Notes: generated by a model not told the origin, from the sequence alone. A DNA stretch of 64,000 bases from Diaphorobacter aerolatus (GCF_014489535.1 NZ_CP060783.1:1426001-1490000), one strand, 5' to 3'. Shown: positions 20,952 through 31,184, numbered from the stretch's first letter. Made by a program: numbers and translations.

Positions 20952-21168
20952 GGATTTCTCTCCGAACTGTGTAGTTGCGTTGATAAGGTCAACAACGTGA
21001 TGACTGGTCATAGTCACATCACGTATTGCGCTCGACCAATGTAGACGATTGCTGACGTGATATGCGTGCGCCGATTCTAAAAAAATTGTCATGCAACTCC
21101 GCAGCGGGTTTTCCCCTGCGTGTGGTACTTGGGCCCCACCCATTCAGGGCATGACATGGAGCGCACGC

Positions 21169-21200
21169 AAAAAAGCCCGCAGCCGGTTCAGCCTGCGGGC
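21169..21200 (-). terminator. Terminator after dxs
   Basis: GCCCGCAG / CTGCGGGC perfect 8-bp arms with a 10-nt loop, followed on the minus strand by a run of six Ts. It lies 22 bp past the dxs stop. Confidence 0.88.
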
Positions 21201-21222
21201 CTTGAGGAGGAAAGCTCGTGGC

Positions 21223-23109
21223 TCAGGCCACCTTGGACGACGCCTGGCGCGCGCCGAAACGCTTCTCTATGGATGCCTGAATACCTTGCGCATCCAGCCC
21301 CTGCAGCGACAGCAGCTTGGCCGGGTCGCCATGCTCGATGAACACGTCGGGCAGGCCCAGTTGCAGCACCGGGCGCAGCACGCCTGCGGCGTTGAGCGCC
21401 TCGGTCACGGCACTGCCCGCGCCGCCCATGATGCTGCCCTCTTCCACGGTGACCAGTTCGTCATGGGAGGCGGCGATTCGCAACAGCAATTCGGTATCGA
21501 TCGGCTTGGCCCAGCGCATGTTGACGACGCTCGCATCGAGCGCCTCGGCCGCCTCGAGCGCCGGATACAGCAGGCTGCCGAATGCCAGAATCGCTAGCCG
21601 CCGCTTGCCCTCGCGGCGCACTTCGCCCTTGCCAAACGGCAGGCCATCCAGCTCGGCGAGCGGCGCCACGCCAACGCCCGAGCCGCGCGGATAACGCACC
21701 GCGACCGGATGGTCCTGCTCATACGCTGTGGTGAGCAGTTGCCGCAATTCACGTTCGTCGGCGGGGCACGCCATGCTCATGTTGGGAACGCAGCGCACGA
21801 ACGAGATGTCGTACGCGCCCGCATGCGTCGCGCCATCCGCACCGACGAGCCCCGCGCGATCCAGCGCGAACACCACCGGCAGGTTCTGCAGCGCCACGTC
21901 GTGAATCAACTGGTCGTAGGCGCGTTGCAGGAAGGTCGAATAAATCGCGACCACGGGCTTGACGCCCTCACAGGCCATGCCGCCCGCGAAGGTCACCGCG
22001 TGCTGCTCGGCAATGCCGACGTCGTAATAACGCGTGGGAAATTTGCGTTCGAACTCAACCATGCCCGAGCCTTCACGCATCGCCGGCGTGATGCCCACGA
22101 GGCGCTCATCCTTGGCCGCCATGTCGCACAGCCATTGGCCGAACACCTGGGTGAAGGTCTGCCTGGGCGGCGTGGCCGGTTTGACCAGGCCCACTGCCGG
22201 ATCGAATTTGCCCGGGCCGTGGTAGGCCACCGGGTCGGCCTCGGCGAGCTTGTAGCCCTGGCCTTTTTTGGTGACGACGTGCAGGAACTGCGGGCCTTTG
22301 AGGCTCTTGATGTTTTCAAGTGTCGGGATCAACGAGTCGAGATCATGACCATCGATCGGGCCGATGTAGTTGAATCCGAACTTCTCGAACAGCGTGGCGG
22401 GAACCACCATGCCCTTGGCCTGCTGCTCCAGACGCTTGGCAAGTTCGAGCAAAGGCGGCACGGGCTTGAGCACCTGCTTGCCGACGTCGCGCGCCTTGGT
22501 GTAGAACTGGCCGCTCATCAACTGCGCCAGATAACGGTTGAGCGCACCGACGGGCGGGCTGATGCTCATGTCGTTGTCGTTCAGGATGACCAGCAGGTTC
22601 GCGTCGGCCACGCCCGCGTTGTTCAGCGCCTCGAACGCCATGCCCGCCGTCATCGCACCATCGCCGATCACGGCAATACCGAAGCGGTTTTCGCCCTTCT
22701 GGCGCGCCGCGAGCGCCATGCCGAGCGCGGCGGAAATGCTGGTGCTGGAATGCGCCGTGCCGAAGGTGTCGTATTCGCTCTCGGCGCGGTTCGGAAAGCC
22801 CGCGAGTCCACCCAACTGGCGCAGCGTGGACATGCGGTCGCGGCGACCCGTGAGAATCTTGTGCGGATAGGACTGGTGGCCCACGTCCCAGACGATGCGG
22901 TCGGCGGGCGTGTTGAACACCTTGTGCAGCGCCACCGTCAGTTCCACCGTGCCGAGGTTGGAAGACAGATGCCCGCCCGTCCTGGAAACGCTCTCCAGCA
23001 CGAACGCCCGCAGTTCATTGGCAAGCGTCTTGAGTTCCGCGCGCGACAACCGACGCAGATCGGCCGGGTCGTTCACGGTCGTCAACAGGGGATAGGAGTT
23101 CGTGGACAT
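21223..23109 (-). CDS. dxs: 1-deoxy-D-xylulose-5-phosphate synthase
   Basis: 628 residues. It makes DXP from pyruvate and glyceraldehyde-3-phosphate, the first step of the MEP isoprenoid pathway, and DXP also feeds thiamine and pyridoxal synthesis. It has the thiamine-diphosphate site [16 protein letters not shown], the [17 protein letters not shown] block, the transketolase pyrimidine domain ([16 protein letters not shown]) and the C-terminal domain. I chose the ATG of MSTNSYPLL; a longer in-frame start 42 bp upstream adds residues not typical of the family. Last gene of xseB-ispA-dxs. Confidence 0.95.
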   Translation of the reverse strand: MSTNSYPLLTTVNDPADLRRLSRAELKTLANELRAFVLESVSRTGGHLSSNLGTVELTVALHKVFNTPADRIVWDVGHQSYPHKILTGRRDRMSTLRQLGGLAGFPNRAESEYDTFGTAHSSTSISAALGMALAARQKGENRFGIAVIGDGAMTAGMAFEALNNAGVADANLLVILNDNDMSISPPVGALNRYLAQLMSGQFYTKARDVGKQVLKPVPPLLELAKRLEQQAKGMVVPATLFEKFGFNYIGPIDGHDLDSLIPTLENIKSLKGPQFLHVVTKKGQGYKLAEADPVAYHGPGKFDPAVGLVKPATPPRQTFTQVFGQWLCDMAAKDERLVGITPAMREGSGMVEFERKFPTRYYDVGIAEQHAVTFAGGMACEGVKPVVAIYSTFLQRAYDQLIHDVALQNLPVVFALDRAGLVGADGATHAGAYDISFVRCVPNMSMACPADERELRQLLTTAYEQDHPVAVRYPRGSGVGVAPLAELDGLPFGKGEVRREGKRRLAILAFGSLLYPALEAAEALDASVVNMRWAKPIDTELLLRIAASHDELVTVEEGSIMGGAGSAVTEALNAAGVLRPVLQLGLPDVFIEHGDPAKLLSLQGLDAQGIQASIEKRFGARQASSKVA

Positions 23110-23192
23110 AGTGGGGGTCTTCTCGCCTGCCTCGACCCGCGTGGCACGCACGGGCTGATTCGGCCTGTTATCTGCTCGTTATATTCGGTTCA

Positions 23193-24098
23193 TCAATGGC
23201 TGCGGCGCACCAGTGCATCGGCCAGTGCCGTCAATGCGCGTGTATCGGCGAGGCCCGACTGCGCGAGCGCTGCATGCGCCTTCGCGCGCAACTCCTCGGC
23301 CAACTGCTGCGCGCGTTCGAGGCCCAGCAGCGACACATAGGTCGGCTTGTCGCTCGCGGCATCCTTGCCGGCGGTCTTGCCCAGCGTCTGCGAATCGGCC
23401 ACGACGTCGAGAATGTCGTCGACCACCTGAAACGCGAGCCCAATGATCGCACCATATTCCAGCAGGGCCTTGCGCGCCGCAGGCGTGGTGTCGGCACACG
23501 CGGCGCCCATCATCACGCAGGCCTGGAGCAGCGCTCCGGTCTTCAGGCGATGCATGCGGCTCAACTGGTCTTCGGTGAGTGCCTTGCCCACGCTCGCAAG
23601 ATCGATGGCCTGCCCGCCCGCCATGCCCTCCGCACCGGCGGCGCGTGCCAGCAAACGGCACAACGTGGCCTGCATGGCCGGGGGCACGCCTTCATCGGGC
23701 GTCAGAAATTCAAACGCGAGCGCTTGCAGCGCATCACCGGCAAGCAGGGCCTCGGCCTCGCCAAACCGGACATGCACCGTCGGCTTGCCCCGGCGCAGCA
23801 CGTCGTTGTCCATGCAGGGCATGTCGTCATGCACGAGCGAATACGCATGGATCAGTTCCGCCGCACAGGCCGCGCGCAGCGCCGCATCGCGCAGACCCTG
23901 CACGGCATCGGCCGCCGCGAGCACGAGCAACGGGCGCAGGCGCTTGCCGCCATCGAGCACGGCATAGCGCATCGACTCACCCAGACCCGCAGGCGCGTCC
24001 GCGCTCACCCAGCGCGAGAGACAGTCTTCCACCTCGGCGAGGCGCGTGGCTTGCCACGTCTTGAAATCGAAATCAGCGGCTTGCACTACGGAATCCAT
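23193..24098 (-). CDS. ispA: Farnesyl diphosphate synthase (short-chain polyprenyl synthase)
   Basis: 301 residues. It condenses isopentenyl and allylic diphosphates to farnesyl diphosphate. The first aspartate motif DDMPCMDND is at 91-99 and the second, DDILD, is near residue 220; GGKRLRP (50-56) binds diphosphate. The start MDSVVQ is the ATG 7 bp after the xseB stop. Length and the DDxxxxD form (four residues between) fit bacterial IspA rather than long-chain enzymes. Confidence 0.94.
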   Translation of the reverse strand: MDSVVQAADFDFKTWQATRLAEVEDCLSRWVSADAPAGLGESMRYAVLDGGKRLRPLLVLAAADAVQGLRDAALRAACAAELIHAYSLVHDDMPCMDNDVLRRGKPTVHVRFGEAEALLAGDALQALAFEFLTPDEGVPPAMQATLCRLLARAAGAEGMAGGQAIDLASVGKALTEDQLSRMHRLKTGALLQACVMMGAACADTTPAARKALLEYGAIIGLAFQVVDDILDVVADSQTLGKTAGKDAASDKPTYVSLLGLERAQQLAEELRAKAHAALAQSGLADTRALTALADALVRRSH

Positions 24099-24105
24099 CG
24101 CTGCA

Positions 24106-24344
24106 TCACTCCTGCGTCCACGACTGTAGCTTGCCGTCATCGAGCACCTTGATCTGCTCCTGCACCGCATCCAGCCGCGAACGGCAGAAGGTCAGCAGGC
24201 TCGCGCCACGCTGGTAGCCAGCCAGCATCTGCTCAAGCGGCATTTGACCCGACTCGATCTGCTCGATGAGTTGTTCGAGTTCTTGCAGCGCTGCTTCATA
24301 GCTGGCGGGTTCTTGGGGACTGCGGCCGCAGGTGCCTTGGGCAT
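24106..24344 (-). pseudogene. xseB: Exonuclease VII small subunit XseB, split by a -1 frameshift
   Basis: The frame ending at 24106 gives the XseB core [19 protein letters not shown], then [16 protein letters not shown] and the tail [14 protein letters not shown]. The likely start, ATG at 24344 ([11 protein letters not shown]), is in another frame; one missing base in the CCCCAAGAA context near 24313 restores a 79-residue protein. XseB partners XseA in degrading single-stranded DNA. It precedes ispA and dxs as in many proteobacteria. The gene is too short and too broken for simple ORF calling. Confidence 0.82.
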
Positions 24345-24561
24345 GGATGGGGAGGGCGCTGAACGCACGGTTGAAAACCGGTCATTTTAGGCGCTGTGCT
24401 TTTGGGGCGTGGCGTTTGGCCTGAAATCCGTTCCGGATCACGATCACCGTGCCGCCCCACCAAGGCGATCACTCGCCTGACACGCATCCAGCGATAGTCG
24501 CCCTGCAAAGGCCCGATCCGGACAATTCACTTACTGTGACCCCGGAAATAACCCCACCGCC

Positions 24562-24567
24562 TATAAT
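24562..24567 (+). promoter_or_regulatory. Consensus -10 box TATAAT for the Rieske gene
   Basis: A perfect TATAAT 112 bp before the start codon. No good -35 hexamer is seen at 16-18 nt, so an activator may be needed. Confidence 0.5.
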
Positions 24568-24580
24568 CCCATTTCCGCAT

Positions 24581-24623
24581 CGAACCGGCTTTGGGTAACT
24601 GCCTTGGGCCGGTTTCGTTTTTT
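24581..24623 (+). terminator. Leader hairpin with T-run (possible attenuator or short RNA end)
   Basis: CGAACCGGC pairs with GCCGGTTTCG (one bulged T) across a loop of about 18 nt, followed at once by six Ts. It starts about a dozen bases after the expected transcription start and ends 55 bp before the start codon, so it would stop transcription before the gene unless relieved. Confidence 0.55.
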
Positions 24624-24678
24624 CCAGTCAGCGCATACGCGCACCCTCCCTGTGGGGAGTCTTTAGGTCAGGTCACCC

Positions 24679-25821
24679 ATGTCTGATTTAAGTCTTCAAC
24701 TGCAGCAGGCCGCAAGCCAACTTCCAGTTTCCACTTATTTTGACGAGGCGCTTTTCAAGCGCGAGCTGGAGACGATCTTCCAGCAAGGTCCCCGCTATGT
24801 GGGGCACCAACTCGCCGTACCCAACCCGGGTGATTACTACGCACTTCCGCAGGAAGGCGAAGGTCGCGCGCTCGTGCGCAACGCCCAGGGTCAGGTCGAA
24901 CTGATTTCCAACGTCTGTCGGCACCGGCAGGCCATCATGCTCAAAGGTCGTGGCTCGCTGCAGGGCAACGACAAGGGCCACGCAGGCGGCAACATCGTCT
25001 GTCCGCTGCATCGCTGGACTTATAGCCCCGGCGGTCAACTGCTGGGCGCGCCGCATTTTTCGCACGACCCGTGCCTGAATCTCAACAACTACCCGCTCCA
25101 GGAATGGAACGGCCTGCTGTTCGAGTCCAGCAACGGCCGCGACGTGCGCGCCGACCTCGCCGGGATGGGGCCGCTGGCCGAATTGAGCTTTGACGGGTTC
25201 GTGCTCAGCCATGTGGAAATGCACGAGTGCAACTACAACTGGAAGACCTTCATCGAAGTCTATCTGGAGGACTACCACGTCGGCCCGTTCCACCCCGGTC
25301 TCGGCAATTTCGTGACCTGCGACGACCTGAAGTGGGAGTTCGCCAAGGAGTACTCGGTGCAGACGGTCGGCGTCGCGCCCACCTTCGGCAAGCCGGGATC
25401 CGAGGTCTACCGGATCTGGCAGGAGGTGCTGCTCAACTACCGTGACGGCAAGCTGCCCGAGCGTGGCGCGATCTGGCTGACCTACTACCCGCACATCATG
25501 GTGGAGTGGTATCCGCACGTGCTCACGGTCTCGACGCTGCATCCGGTGAGCCCGACGAAAACCATGAACATGGTGGAGTTCTACTACCCCGAGGAGATCG
25601 CCGCGTTCGAGCCCGAATTCGTGGCCGCGCAGAAGGCCGCATACATGGAAACCGCCATCGAGGACGACGAGATCGGCGAGCGCATGGACGCGGGCCGCAA
25701 GGCACTGCTCGAGCGCGGGGACAACGAAGTCGGCCCGTATCAGAGCCCCATGGAAGACGGCATGCAGCACTTTCACGAGTGGTATCGCACGAAGATGGGT
25801 GCGGCGCTCTCCCGAGAGTGA
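24679..25821 (+). CDS. Aromatic ring-hydroxylating oxygenase alpha subunit (Rieske type)
   Basis: 380 residues. The Rieske 2Fe-2S ligands are C80, H82, C108 and H111 (CRH ... CPLH). The spacing between pairs is 25 residues, longer than the usual 15-17, because of a GSLQGNDKGHAGG insertion. The catalytic domain has NWKTFIEVYLEDYHVGPFHPG, with the two iron histidines and the bridging aspartate. No beta subunit, ferredoxin or reductase gene is adjacent. It is one of many stand-alone Rieske oxygenases, and the substrate (aromatic, betaine-like or sterol-like) cannot be told. Confidence 0.85.
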   Translation: MSDLSLQLQQAASQLPVSTYFDEALFKRELETIFQQGPRYVGHQLAVPNPGDYYALPQEGEGRALVRNAQGQVELISNVCRHRQAIMLKGRGSLQGNDKGHAGGNIVCPLHRWTYSPGGQLLGAPHFSHDPCLNLNNYPLQEWNGLLFESSNGRDVRADLAGMGPLAELSFDGFVLSHVEMHECNYNWKTFIEVYLEDYHVGPFHPGLGNFVTCDDLKWEFAKEYSVQTVGVAPTFGKPGSEVYRIWQEVLLNYRDGKLPERGAIWLTYYPHIMVEWYPHVLTVSTLHPVSPTKTMNMVEFYYPEEIAAFEPEFVAAQKAAYMETAIEDDEIGERMDAGRKALLERGDNEVGPYQSPMEDGMQHFHEWYRTKMGAALSRE

Positions 25822-25886
25822 TGGCCTGGTCTCGCTGACCCCGGCGACCAGCCGCACCGACTCGCCGTTTCTGGAATCGATCACAC

Positions 25887-26798
25887 ATGCATGCGCTCTG
25901 GATGGTCCTGGCAGCCTTTTTCTTTGCCAGCATGGGTGTGTGCATCAAGGCCGCCTCGCCCTATTTCAGCCCCGCTGAAATGGTGTTCTATCGCGGTGTG
26001 ATCGGCATGATGATGATGGTCTGGCTCGCGCGCCATCAGCGTCTGTCGCTCAAGACCCGCTACCCCGGCATGCATGCCTGGCGCAGCCTGATCGGCGTGG
26101 CGTCGCTCGGCGCCTGGTTCTATGCGATTGCGCACCTGCCGCTGGCCACCGCGATGACGCTCAACTACATGAGCAGCGTCTGGGTTGCGGTGTTTCTGGT
26201 CGGCGCGGCGCTATGGACCTGGCGTCCCTCGCCCGCCAATCCCAAGCCGCCGCTGCAAGGCTCGCTGGTCGCCACCATCATCGTCGGCTTCGTCGGCGTG
26301 ATCCTCATGCTGCGCCCCAATCTCAATCATGAACAGGCGTTTGCGGGCATGCTCGGCCTGATGTCCGGCATGGCGGCGGCATTCGCCTACATGCAGGTGG
26401 TCGCGCTGTCGCGCGTGGGCGAGCCCGAAACGCGGACCGTCTTCTATTTCGCGGCGGGCTCGGCGCTCGCGGGCGGCGCCGCCATGCTCATCACGGGCAT
26501 TTCGCCGTGGGCCGACTGGAATACGCTCTGGCTCATTCCCATCGGCGTGCTGGCCTCGATCGCGCAGCTGTGCCTGACCAAGGCCTACGCGCAGGCGCGA
26601 ACCTCACGCGAGACCCTGGTGGTGGCCAATCTGCAGTATTCGGGAATCATCTTCGGCGCGATCTCGGGCATGGTCTTTTTCGGCGACAAGATCCCGCTGA
26701 TCGGCTGGTTCGGCATGTTCCTGATCATCACCAGTGGCATCGCCGCAACCGTGCTGCGCTCACGCAGCGCGCCGGATGCGCCGAGCGAGGAACGATAA
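25887..26798 (+). CDS. DMT-family (EamA) membrane transporter
   Basis: 303 residues, ten membrane helices in two EamA repeats (first half to about 145, second from about 150). The segment FFFASMGVCIKAASPYFSPAEMVFYRG is typical. Such proteins export metabolites or amino acids, or import nucleotide sugars; no direct substrate evidence here. It follows the Rieske gene by 65 bp on the same strand, so co-transcription is possible. Confidence 0.85.
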   Translation: MHALWMVLAAFFFASMGVCIKAASPYFSPAEMVFYRGVIGMMMMVWLARHQRLSLKTRYPGMHAWRSLIGVASLGAWFYAIAHLPLATAMTLNYMSSVWVAVFLVGAALWTWRPSPANPKPPLQGSLVATIIVGFVGVILMLRPNLNHEQAFAGMLGLMSGMAAAFAYMQVVALSRVGEPETRTVFYFAAGSALAGGAAMLITGISPWADWNTLWLIPIGVLASIAQLCLTKAYAQARTSRETLVVANLQYSGIIFGAISGMVFFGDKIPLIGWFGMFLIITSGIAATVLRSRSAPDAPSEER

Positions 26799-26949
26799 GG
26801 CTTTCAGCCACATTCCACGCCACGCGTGCGCAATGGGCGCCGATTGCGTCAAAATGGTGCATAGGCAGCAGGAGTGAGTTCGCCACCGGTGGGTGCCGGC
26901 GCCCGCTCCATGCAGATTCCTGTGCTCCGATACCGACAACGATCCCGAT

Positions 26950-27852
26950 ATGGCATACACCACGCTGATTCAAGTTCCCGAGTTGCAGAGCCTCATGCAG
27001 AGCGGCGCACCATTCATGGTGTTCGACTGCACTTTCGATCTTGCCAATTCTTCTTCCGGCGAGTCTCAATATCTCGACCTTCATATCCCCGGTGCGGTCT
27101 TCGCCGATCTGGACCGCGACCTGAGCGCCAAGCACGGCGTGCGCGGTGCCGACGGCACCATCCTGTTTGCCAGCGATGCGGACCAACCGGCGTCCGGCGG
27201 TCGCCACCCGCTCCCCAATCGCGAACGATTGGCCACCTGGTTGAGTGAAATCGGCTTCTCCAACGACATGCAGGCCGTCGTCTACGACCGCAACGGCGCG
27301 AACTATTGCGGGCGCCTCTGGTGGATGCTCAAGTGGGCAGGACACGACGCCGTTGCCGTGCTCGACGGCGGACTGCAGGCCTGGCAGGCGGCGGGCAACG
27401 CCGTCGAATCAGGTGAGGCGAACCATCATTTCCAGTCAAACTTTGAATTGAATCCGCCGCTGGTTCGCCTCGTCGACGCCGACGATGTTCTGCAGAACAT
27501 CGGCAATCCGGAACAGACCGTGATCGACGCGCGGGCCGCCGCACGCTATCGCGGCGAGGTCGAACCACTGGACCCGGTGGCCGGACACATTCCCGGTGCG
27601 CTCAATCGTCCATTTACCTCCAATATCGGAACTGACGGTAAATTCAAACCGGCGGCGCAACTGCGCGAGGAGTTTGACGCGCTGCTGAAAGGCCGGGACG
27701 GTGCGGGAGTCGTGCATCAGTGCGGTAGCGGAGTGAGCGCCCTGCCGAACCTCATCGCGATGGAAATCGCCGGTTTGGGTAGAACCGCGCTGTATGCAGG
27801 CAGTTGGAGCGATTGGTGCAGCAACCCTAATCGACCTGTCGAAAGAAATTAA
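26950..27852 (+). CDS. sseA: 3-mercaptopyruvate/thiosulfate sulfurtransferase (two rhodanese domains)
   Basis: 300 residues: an inactive N-terminal rhodanese domain (about 1-140) and an active C-terminal one. The catalytic Cys258 lies in the loop CGSGVSA, the form typical of mercaptopyruvate sulfurtransferases, while thiosulfate enzymes usually have CRKGVTA. It moves sulfane sulfur from mercaptopyruvate to an acceptor. The ATG of MAYTTLIQV is chosen; a longer in-frame start adds 19 unusual residues. Confidence 0.85.
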   Translation: MAYTTLIQVPELQSLMQSGAPFMVFDCTFDLANSSSGESQYLDLHIPGAVFADLDRDLSAKHGVRGADGTILFASDADQPASGGRHPLPNRERLATWLSEIGFSNDMQAVVYDRNGANYCGRLWWMLKWAGHDAVAVLDGGLQAWQAAGNAVESGEANHHFQSNFELNPPLVRLVDADDVLQNIGNPEQTVIDARAAARYRGEVEPLDPVAGHIPGALNRPFTSNIGTDGKFKPAAQLREEFDALLKGRDGAGVVHQCGSGVSALPNLIAMEIAGLGRTALYAGSWSDWCSNPNRPVERN

Positions 27853-27946
27853 CGACAGAAAGATCACAATCCTTGGTGTTTTTAGGTGTATCTTTGCGTA
27901 ACGTAAATACATTTTCGTTACTTTTGTGTGATCTATTTGGAAATAC

Positions 27947-29427
27947 ATGCAAGTAGTCTGCTATTTCGGCAAGGCAGCACGCCAAGGCAAAGTGGCCCTG
28001 CCCCCTGACAGTCTGTTGACGGCAAGCGAAGAATTTGCGCGTCGCAACGAACTCACGGGGTTGCTTGCAATCTCGGATGGCTATTTCCTTCACGTGCTGG
28101 AGGGAAGCGATACGGCGGTGCAGAGCCTGGTGGGGCGCATCGCCGCGTTCTGGATCAGGAATCGCCCACGATCCTCTTTGAACGGCCGATCACCGAGCGC
28201 AGCTACGGGCAGTGGAGCGTGGTGATCTCGCATGGCTCTAAACACCGTGCCGATGCGGCAGAGCGGCTCGCGCAAACCCGGCGCTTCCTGGACGACGACG
28301 CGGGAAACGCGGCCGACCCGTTCCGCTATTTCCTCACGCCCAATCGCGCCAGCCCTTCGGTCACCAGCGCCCATCCTGTAAGGCAGGTCGCCATTTTCAG
28401 CAACTCGGTGCTGTGGTTCAACCCGATCTTCAGCCATCTCTCGGAACGCTTCGGCACCCAGGCCTGCGCGCTCAAGGTCTCCAACACCGGCAAGGATGCG
28501 GACAGCTACCCGCTCGACTATGCCGACGTGGCGGGCGACTCCGCAGGACCGGTGCGCATCGTGGGCATCAGCGAGGGGCTGCTCGCCTCAACGCTGTCAC
28601 AGCCGCTGCTGGAAAAGATCGAGCTGATGGTGTTTCTGATGCGCCGCAGCGGTCAGGGCACGGACACCGAATTCGTGGCACGCGCGCTGTCGCATCCAGT
28701 GGTCCAGCGTTGCAAGCCACATGTCTTGTTCGTCACGCCGGGCGGCAGTACCGCGCTGTCGGAGATGCTGCATAAGATGGTGGCCGACGCGGGCCTGCAA
28801 TCCACGGAGACCCGAGGTTCGGTGCTGATGGGTGGCCCTACGTGGAAGGCGATTCACGAACAGCTCATCACCATGGAGCCACCACGGCCACGCAGCGACC
28901 AGCAGCAAGCGCAGGAGCCCATCACCGACGTCGATCTGATGCTCGATCCCGAAACGCACGAGCCCACCATGATCGCGCCGCTGGTGCCCGAAACCGAAAT
29001 CAGGCGGGCACCACCCCAAGGCAAGAAGAAAAATACCGCGCCCAAAGATTCTTCGGTCCCCGAACGGCCTGCCGATCTCTCGGCGCCCGCGCTCAAGGAC
29101 ATGCTCGAGCGCCTGATGCACGGCCTCCACACCTCGGCCTGGGCCGGCTGGCTGGACACGCGTGCGCACACTTTCGCGGCGCGCACCAGCAATGCGCCCA
29201 ACGCCGCGATCCTCAAGGTGCTGGCCGAGACGGTCAGCAGTGACATCAACCACCTGACCCGACGCGGCGAGGCGATGCGCGAGATGATTTCGACCTACTC
29301 CGAATATCACGAAATCATGGTGCCGCATCCACTCGATCCAACGCTGGTGCTGTACCTGTTCGCGCGACTCGACGATCTGCCACTCGGCGCGCTGCGTCGC
29401 CTGATCCTCGATGACCTGATGGATTGA
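27947..29427 (+). pseudogene. BLUF-like / Roadblock-like fusion protein, split by a -1 frameshift
   Basis: The first frame (27947 on) gives a BLUF-like fold: CYFGKAA, NELTGLLAISDGYFLHVLEG and SLVGRIAA. The next frame completes it (SPTILFERPITERSYGQWSVVISHG) and runs to 29427. One base is missing near 28144-28149. Restored length is about 493. Tyr6, the Asn and the Trp of BLUF domains are kept, but the photoactive Gln is His (FLHVLEG) and the Met is Val. A central region (about 145-310, FSNSVLWFNPIF...) is unrecognised. A Pro/charged linker leads to a C-terminal part (about 383-493; LKDMLERLM..., EYHEIMVP) resembling Roadblock/LC7 domains. Function unknown. Confidence 0.6.
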
Positions 29428-29473
29428 GCGGTCACGCTCGCGCGATTTTTTCCCGCGAGTTCCTCGGATGCAG

Positions 29474-29514
29474 AAACGACAACGGACCTTGCAAGCAAGG
29501 TCCGTTGTCGTTTT
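29474..29514. terminator. Bidirectional terminator
   Basis: A perfect 19-bp inverted repeat (AAACGACAACGGACCTTGC and its complement) with a 2-nt centre and T-runs on both strands. It separates the BLUF-like gene from the convergent aldehyde dehydrogenase gene. Confidence 0.93.
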
Positions 29515-29527
29515 GTGCCCGCCGCGG

Positions 29528-30964
29528 TCAGACGTTGGTGATCGAGATCGCGCGCGTGTTCAAACAGGCTTCCAGTGCTTCCGGGCCGCCTTCCGAGCCG
29601 TAACCCGAATCCTTGATGCCACCAAATGGCAGTTCGGCGGATGGCGTCGCGGGCTGGTTGATCCACAGCATGCCGACCTCCACACGCTGCGACAGCAAGT
29701 GGGCGTTCTTCAGCGAGCTGGTGAACGCATAGCCCGCGAGACCGAAGGCGAGGCGGTTGGCTTCCGCGATCGCGGCATTCAGGTCGGTGAAGCCCTGCAC
29801 GGCGGCCACGGGACCAAACGGCTCGTCATTGAAGATGCGCGCCTTGGTCGGCACGTTGTTCAGAACCGTCGGTGCGTAGAAGTTGCCGCTCGTTCCAATG
29901 CGCTCGCCGCCGGTCAGCAGCTCGGCACCGTTTTCCACCGCATCGCTCATGAACTCGGCCATGGCGGTCAGGCGGCGCGGATTCGCAAGCGGACCCATCT
30001 GCGTGCCTTCGGCCAGACCATCGCCCACCTTGAGGCCCTGCGCATACTTGGTGAGCGCCGCCACGAAATCGGCACGCACGTCTTCGTGCACCAGAAAGCG
30101 AGTGGGCGAGATGCAGACCTGCCCGGCATTGCGGAACTTGGCACCCGCCGTGGATTTCACCGCCAGCGCGATGTCTGCATCATCGCAAACGATCACTGGA
30201 GCGTGACCACCCAGCTCCATCGTGACGCGCTTCATGTGCTGCCCCGCAAGGCCCGCGAGCTGCTTGCCCACCGGCGTGGAGCCGGTGAAGGTCACCTTGC
30301 GTACGATGGGGTGCGGGATCAGATAGCCCGAAATCTCGGCGGGGTTGCCGTACAGCAGATTGACGACACCCGCAGGCACGCCCGCGTCCGCAAATGCCTT
30401 GATCAAGGCCGCAGGACTGGCAGGTGTTTCTTCCGGTGCCTTGACGATCACGGCACAGCCCGCCGCCAGTGCCGCACCGAGCTTGCGCACGACCTGATTG
30501 ATCGGGAAATTCCAGGGCGTGAATGCAGCGACCACGCCGACCGGGTCCTTCACCACGAGCTGGCGGACCGCAAGGTTGCGCGACGGAACGATACGGCCAT
30601 AGACGCGCATGCCTTCGTCGGCAAACCACTCGATGATGTCGGCAGCGACCAGCGCCTCGCCTCGCGCCTCCACATAGGGCTTGCCCTGCTCCTGCGTGAG
30701 CATGTTGCCGATCACATCGGCGCGCTCACGCATCAGCGCTGCCGCGCGGCGCATGGTTTTCGCGCGCTCGAAGGCGGGAATGTCGCGCCAGACTTCAAAG
30801 CCCTTTTGGGCCGATGCCAGTGCCGCATCCATGTCGGACTTGCCCGCATGCGCGACGCGACCGATTTCCTGACCATTCGACGGGTTGAAGACTCCCAGCG
30901 ACTTGCCATCGGCGGCATCGCGCCACTGGCCGTCAATGAAGAGTTGGGTGTTGGGATAGCTCAT
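29528..30964 (-). CDS. NAD(P)-dependent succinate-semialdehyde dehydrogenase family protein
   Basis: 478 residues of the aldehyde dehydrogenase superfamily: N152 in PWNFP, the general base E250 in MELGGHAP and the nucleophile C284 in GQVCISP. The N-terminus and the [13 protein letters not shown] end match the succinate/glutarate-semialdehyde class. It oxidises a semialdehyde to the acid, possibly in GABA, lysine or aromatic breakdown. The ATG of [12 protein letters not shown] follows an AGGAGCAAATGC context. It stands alone, so the exact substrate is open. Confidence 0.87.
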   Translation of the reverse strand: MSYPNTQLFIDGQWRDAADGKSLGVFNPSNGQEIGRVAHAGKSDMDAALASAQKGFEVWRDIPAFERAKTMRRAAALMRERADVIGNMLTQEQGKPYVEARGEALVAADIIEWFADEGMRVYGRIVPSRNLAVRQLVVKDPVGVVAAFTPWNFPINQVVRKLGAALAAGCAVIVKAPEETPASPAALIKAFADAGVPAGVVNLLYGNPAEISGYLIPHPIVRKVTFTGSTPVGKQLAGLAGQHMKRVTMELGGHAPVIVCDDADIALAVKSTAGAKFRNAGQVCISPTRFLVHEDVRADFVAALTKYAQGLKVGDGLAEGTQMGPLANPRRLTAMAEFMSDAVENGAELLTGGERIGTSGNFYAPTVLNNVPTKARIFNDEPFGPVAAVQGFTDLNAAIAEANRLAFGLAGYAFTSSLKNAHLLSQRVEVGMLWINQPATPSAELPFGGIKDSGYGSEGGPEALEACLNTRAISITNV

Positions 30965-31144
30965 GCATTTGCTCCTGAAAAAAGATGAGTGGCCTTGGAA
31001 AAGCGCAGATGCCTGTGCGGGTGCAGACACCGTGAGCGACTTTCTCAGCCCTTCAATATAGGTCAGAAGCGTTGTCCTTGCTGAGGCTATGTGTCAGCAA
31101 GCCTGCAATACGGGGCAACGGCAAGACGGGTAAATCACGCCCCA

Positions 31145-31184
31145 AAAAACCATCGGCGCAGGGCCTGGGGGCCACTGCGCCGAT
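31145..31184 (-). terminator. Terminator after the DEAD-box helicase gene
   Basis: ATCGGCGCAG / CTGCGCCGAT perfect 10-bp arms with a 13-nt loop, followed on the minus strand by GG and six Ts. Confidence 0.85.

Larger units (their letters stand above)
24345..24678. other. 334-bp non-coding gap between xseB and the Rieske gene
   Basis: Divergent intergenic region. It should hold the xseB-ispA-dxs promoter on the minus strand. On the plus strand it has a consensus -10 box and a leader with a hairpin plus T-run. No other gene is apparent. Confidence 0.7.

Noticed and set aside
21017..21062. ATCACGT ... ACGTGAT inverted repeat upstream of the TRAP binding-protein gene
   Set aside because: The arms are only 7 bp and 30 bp apart, weak evidence for an operator.
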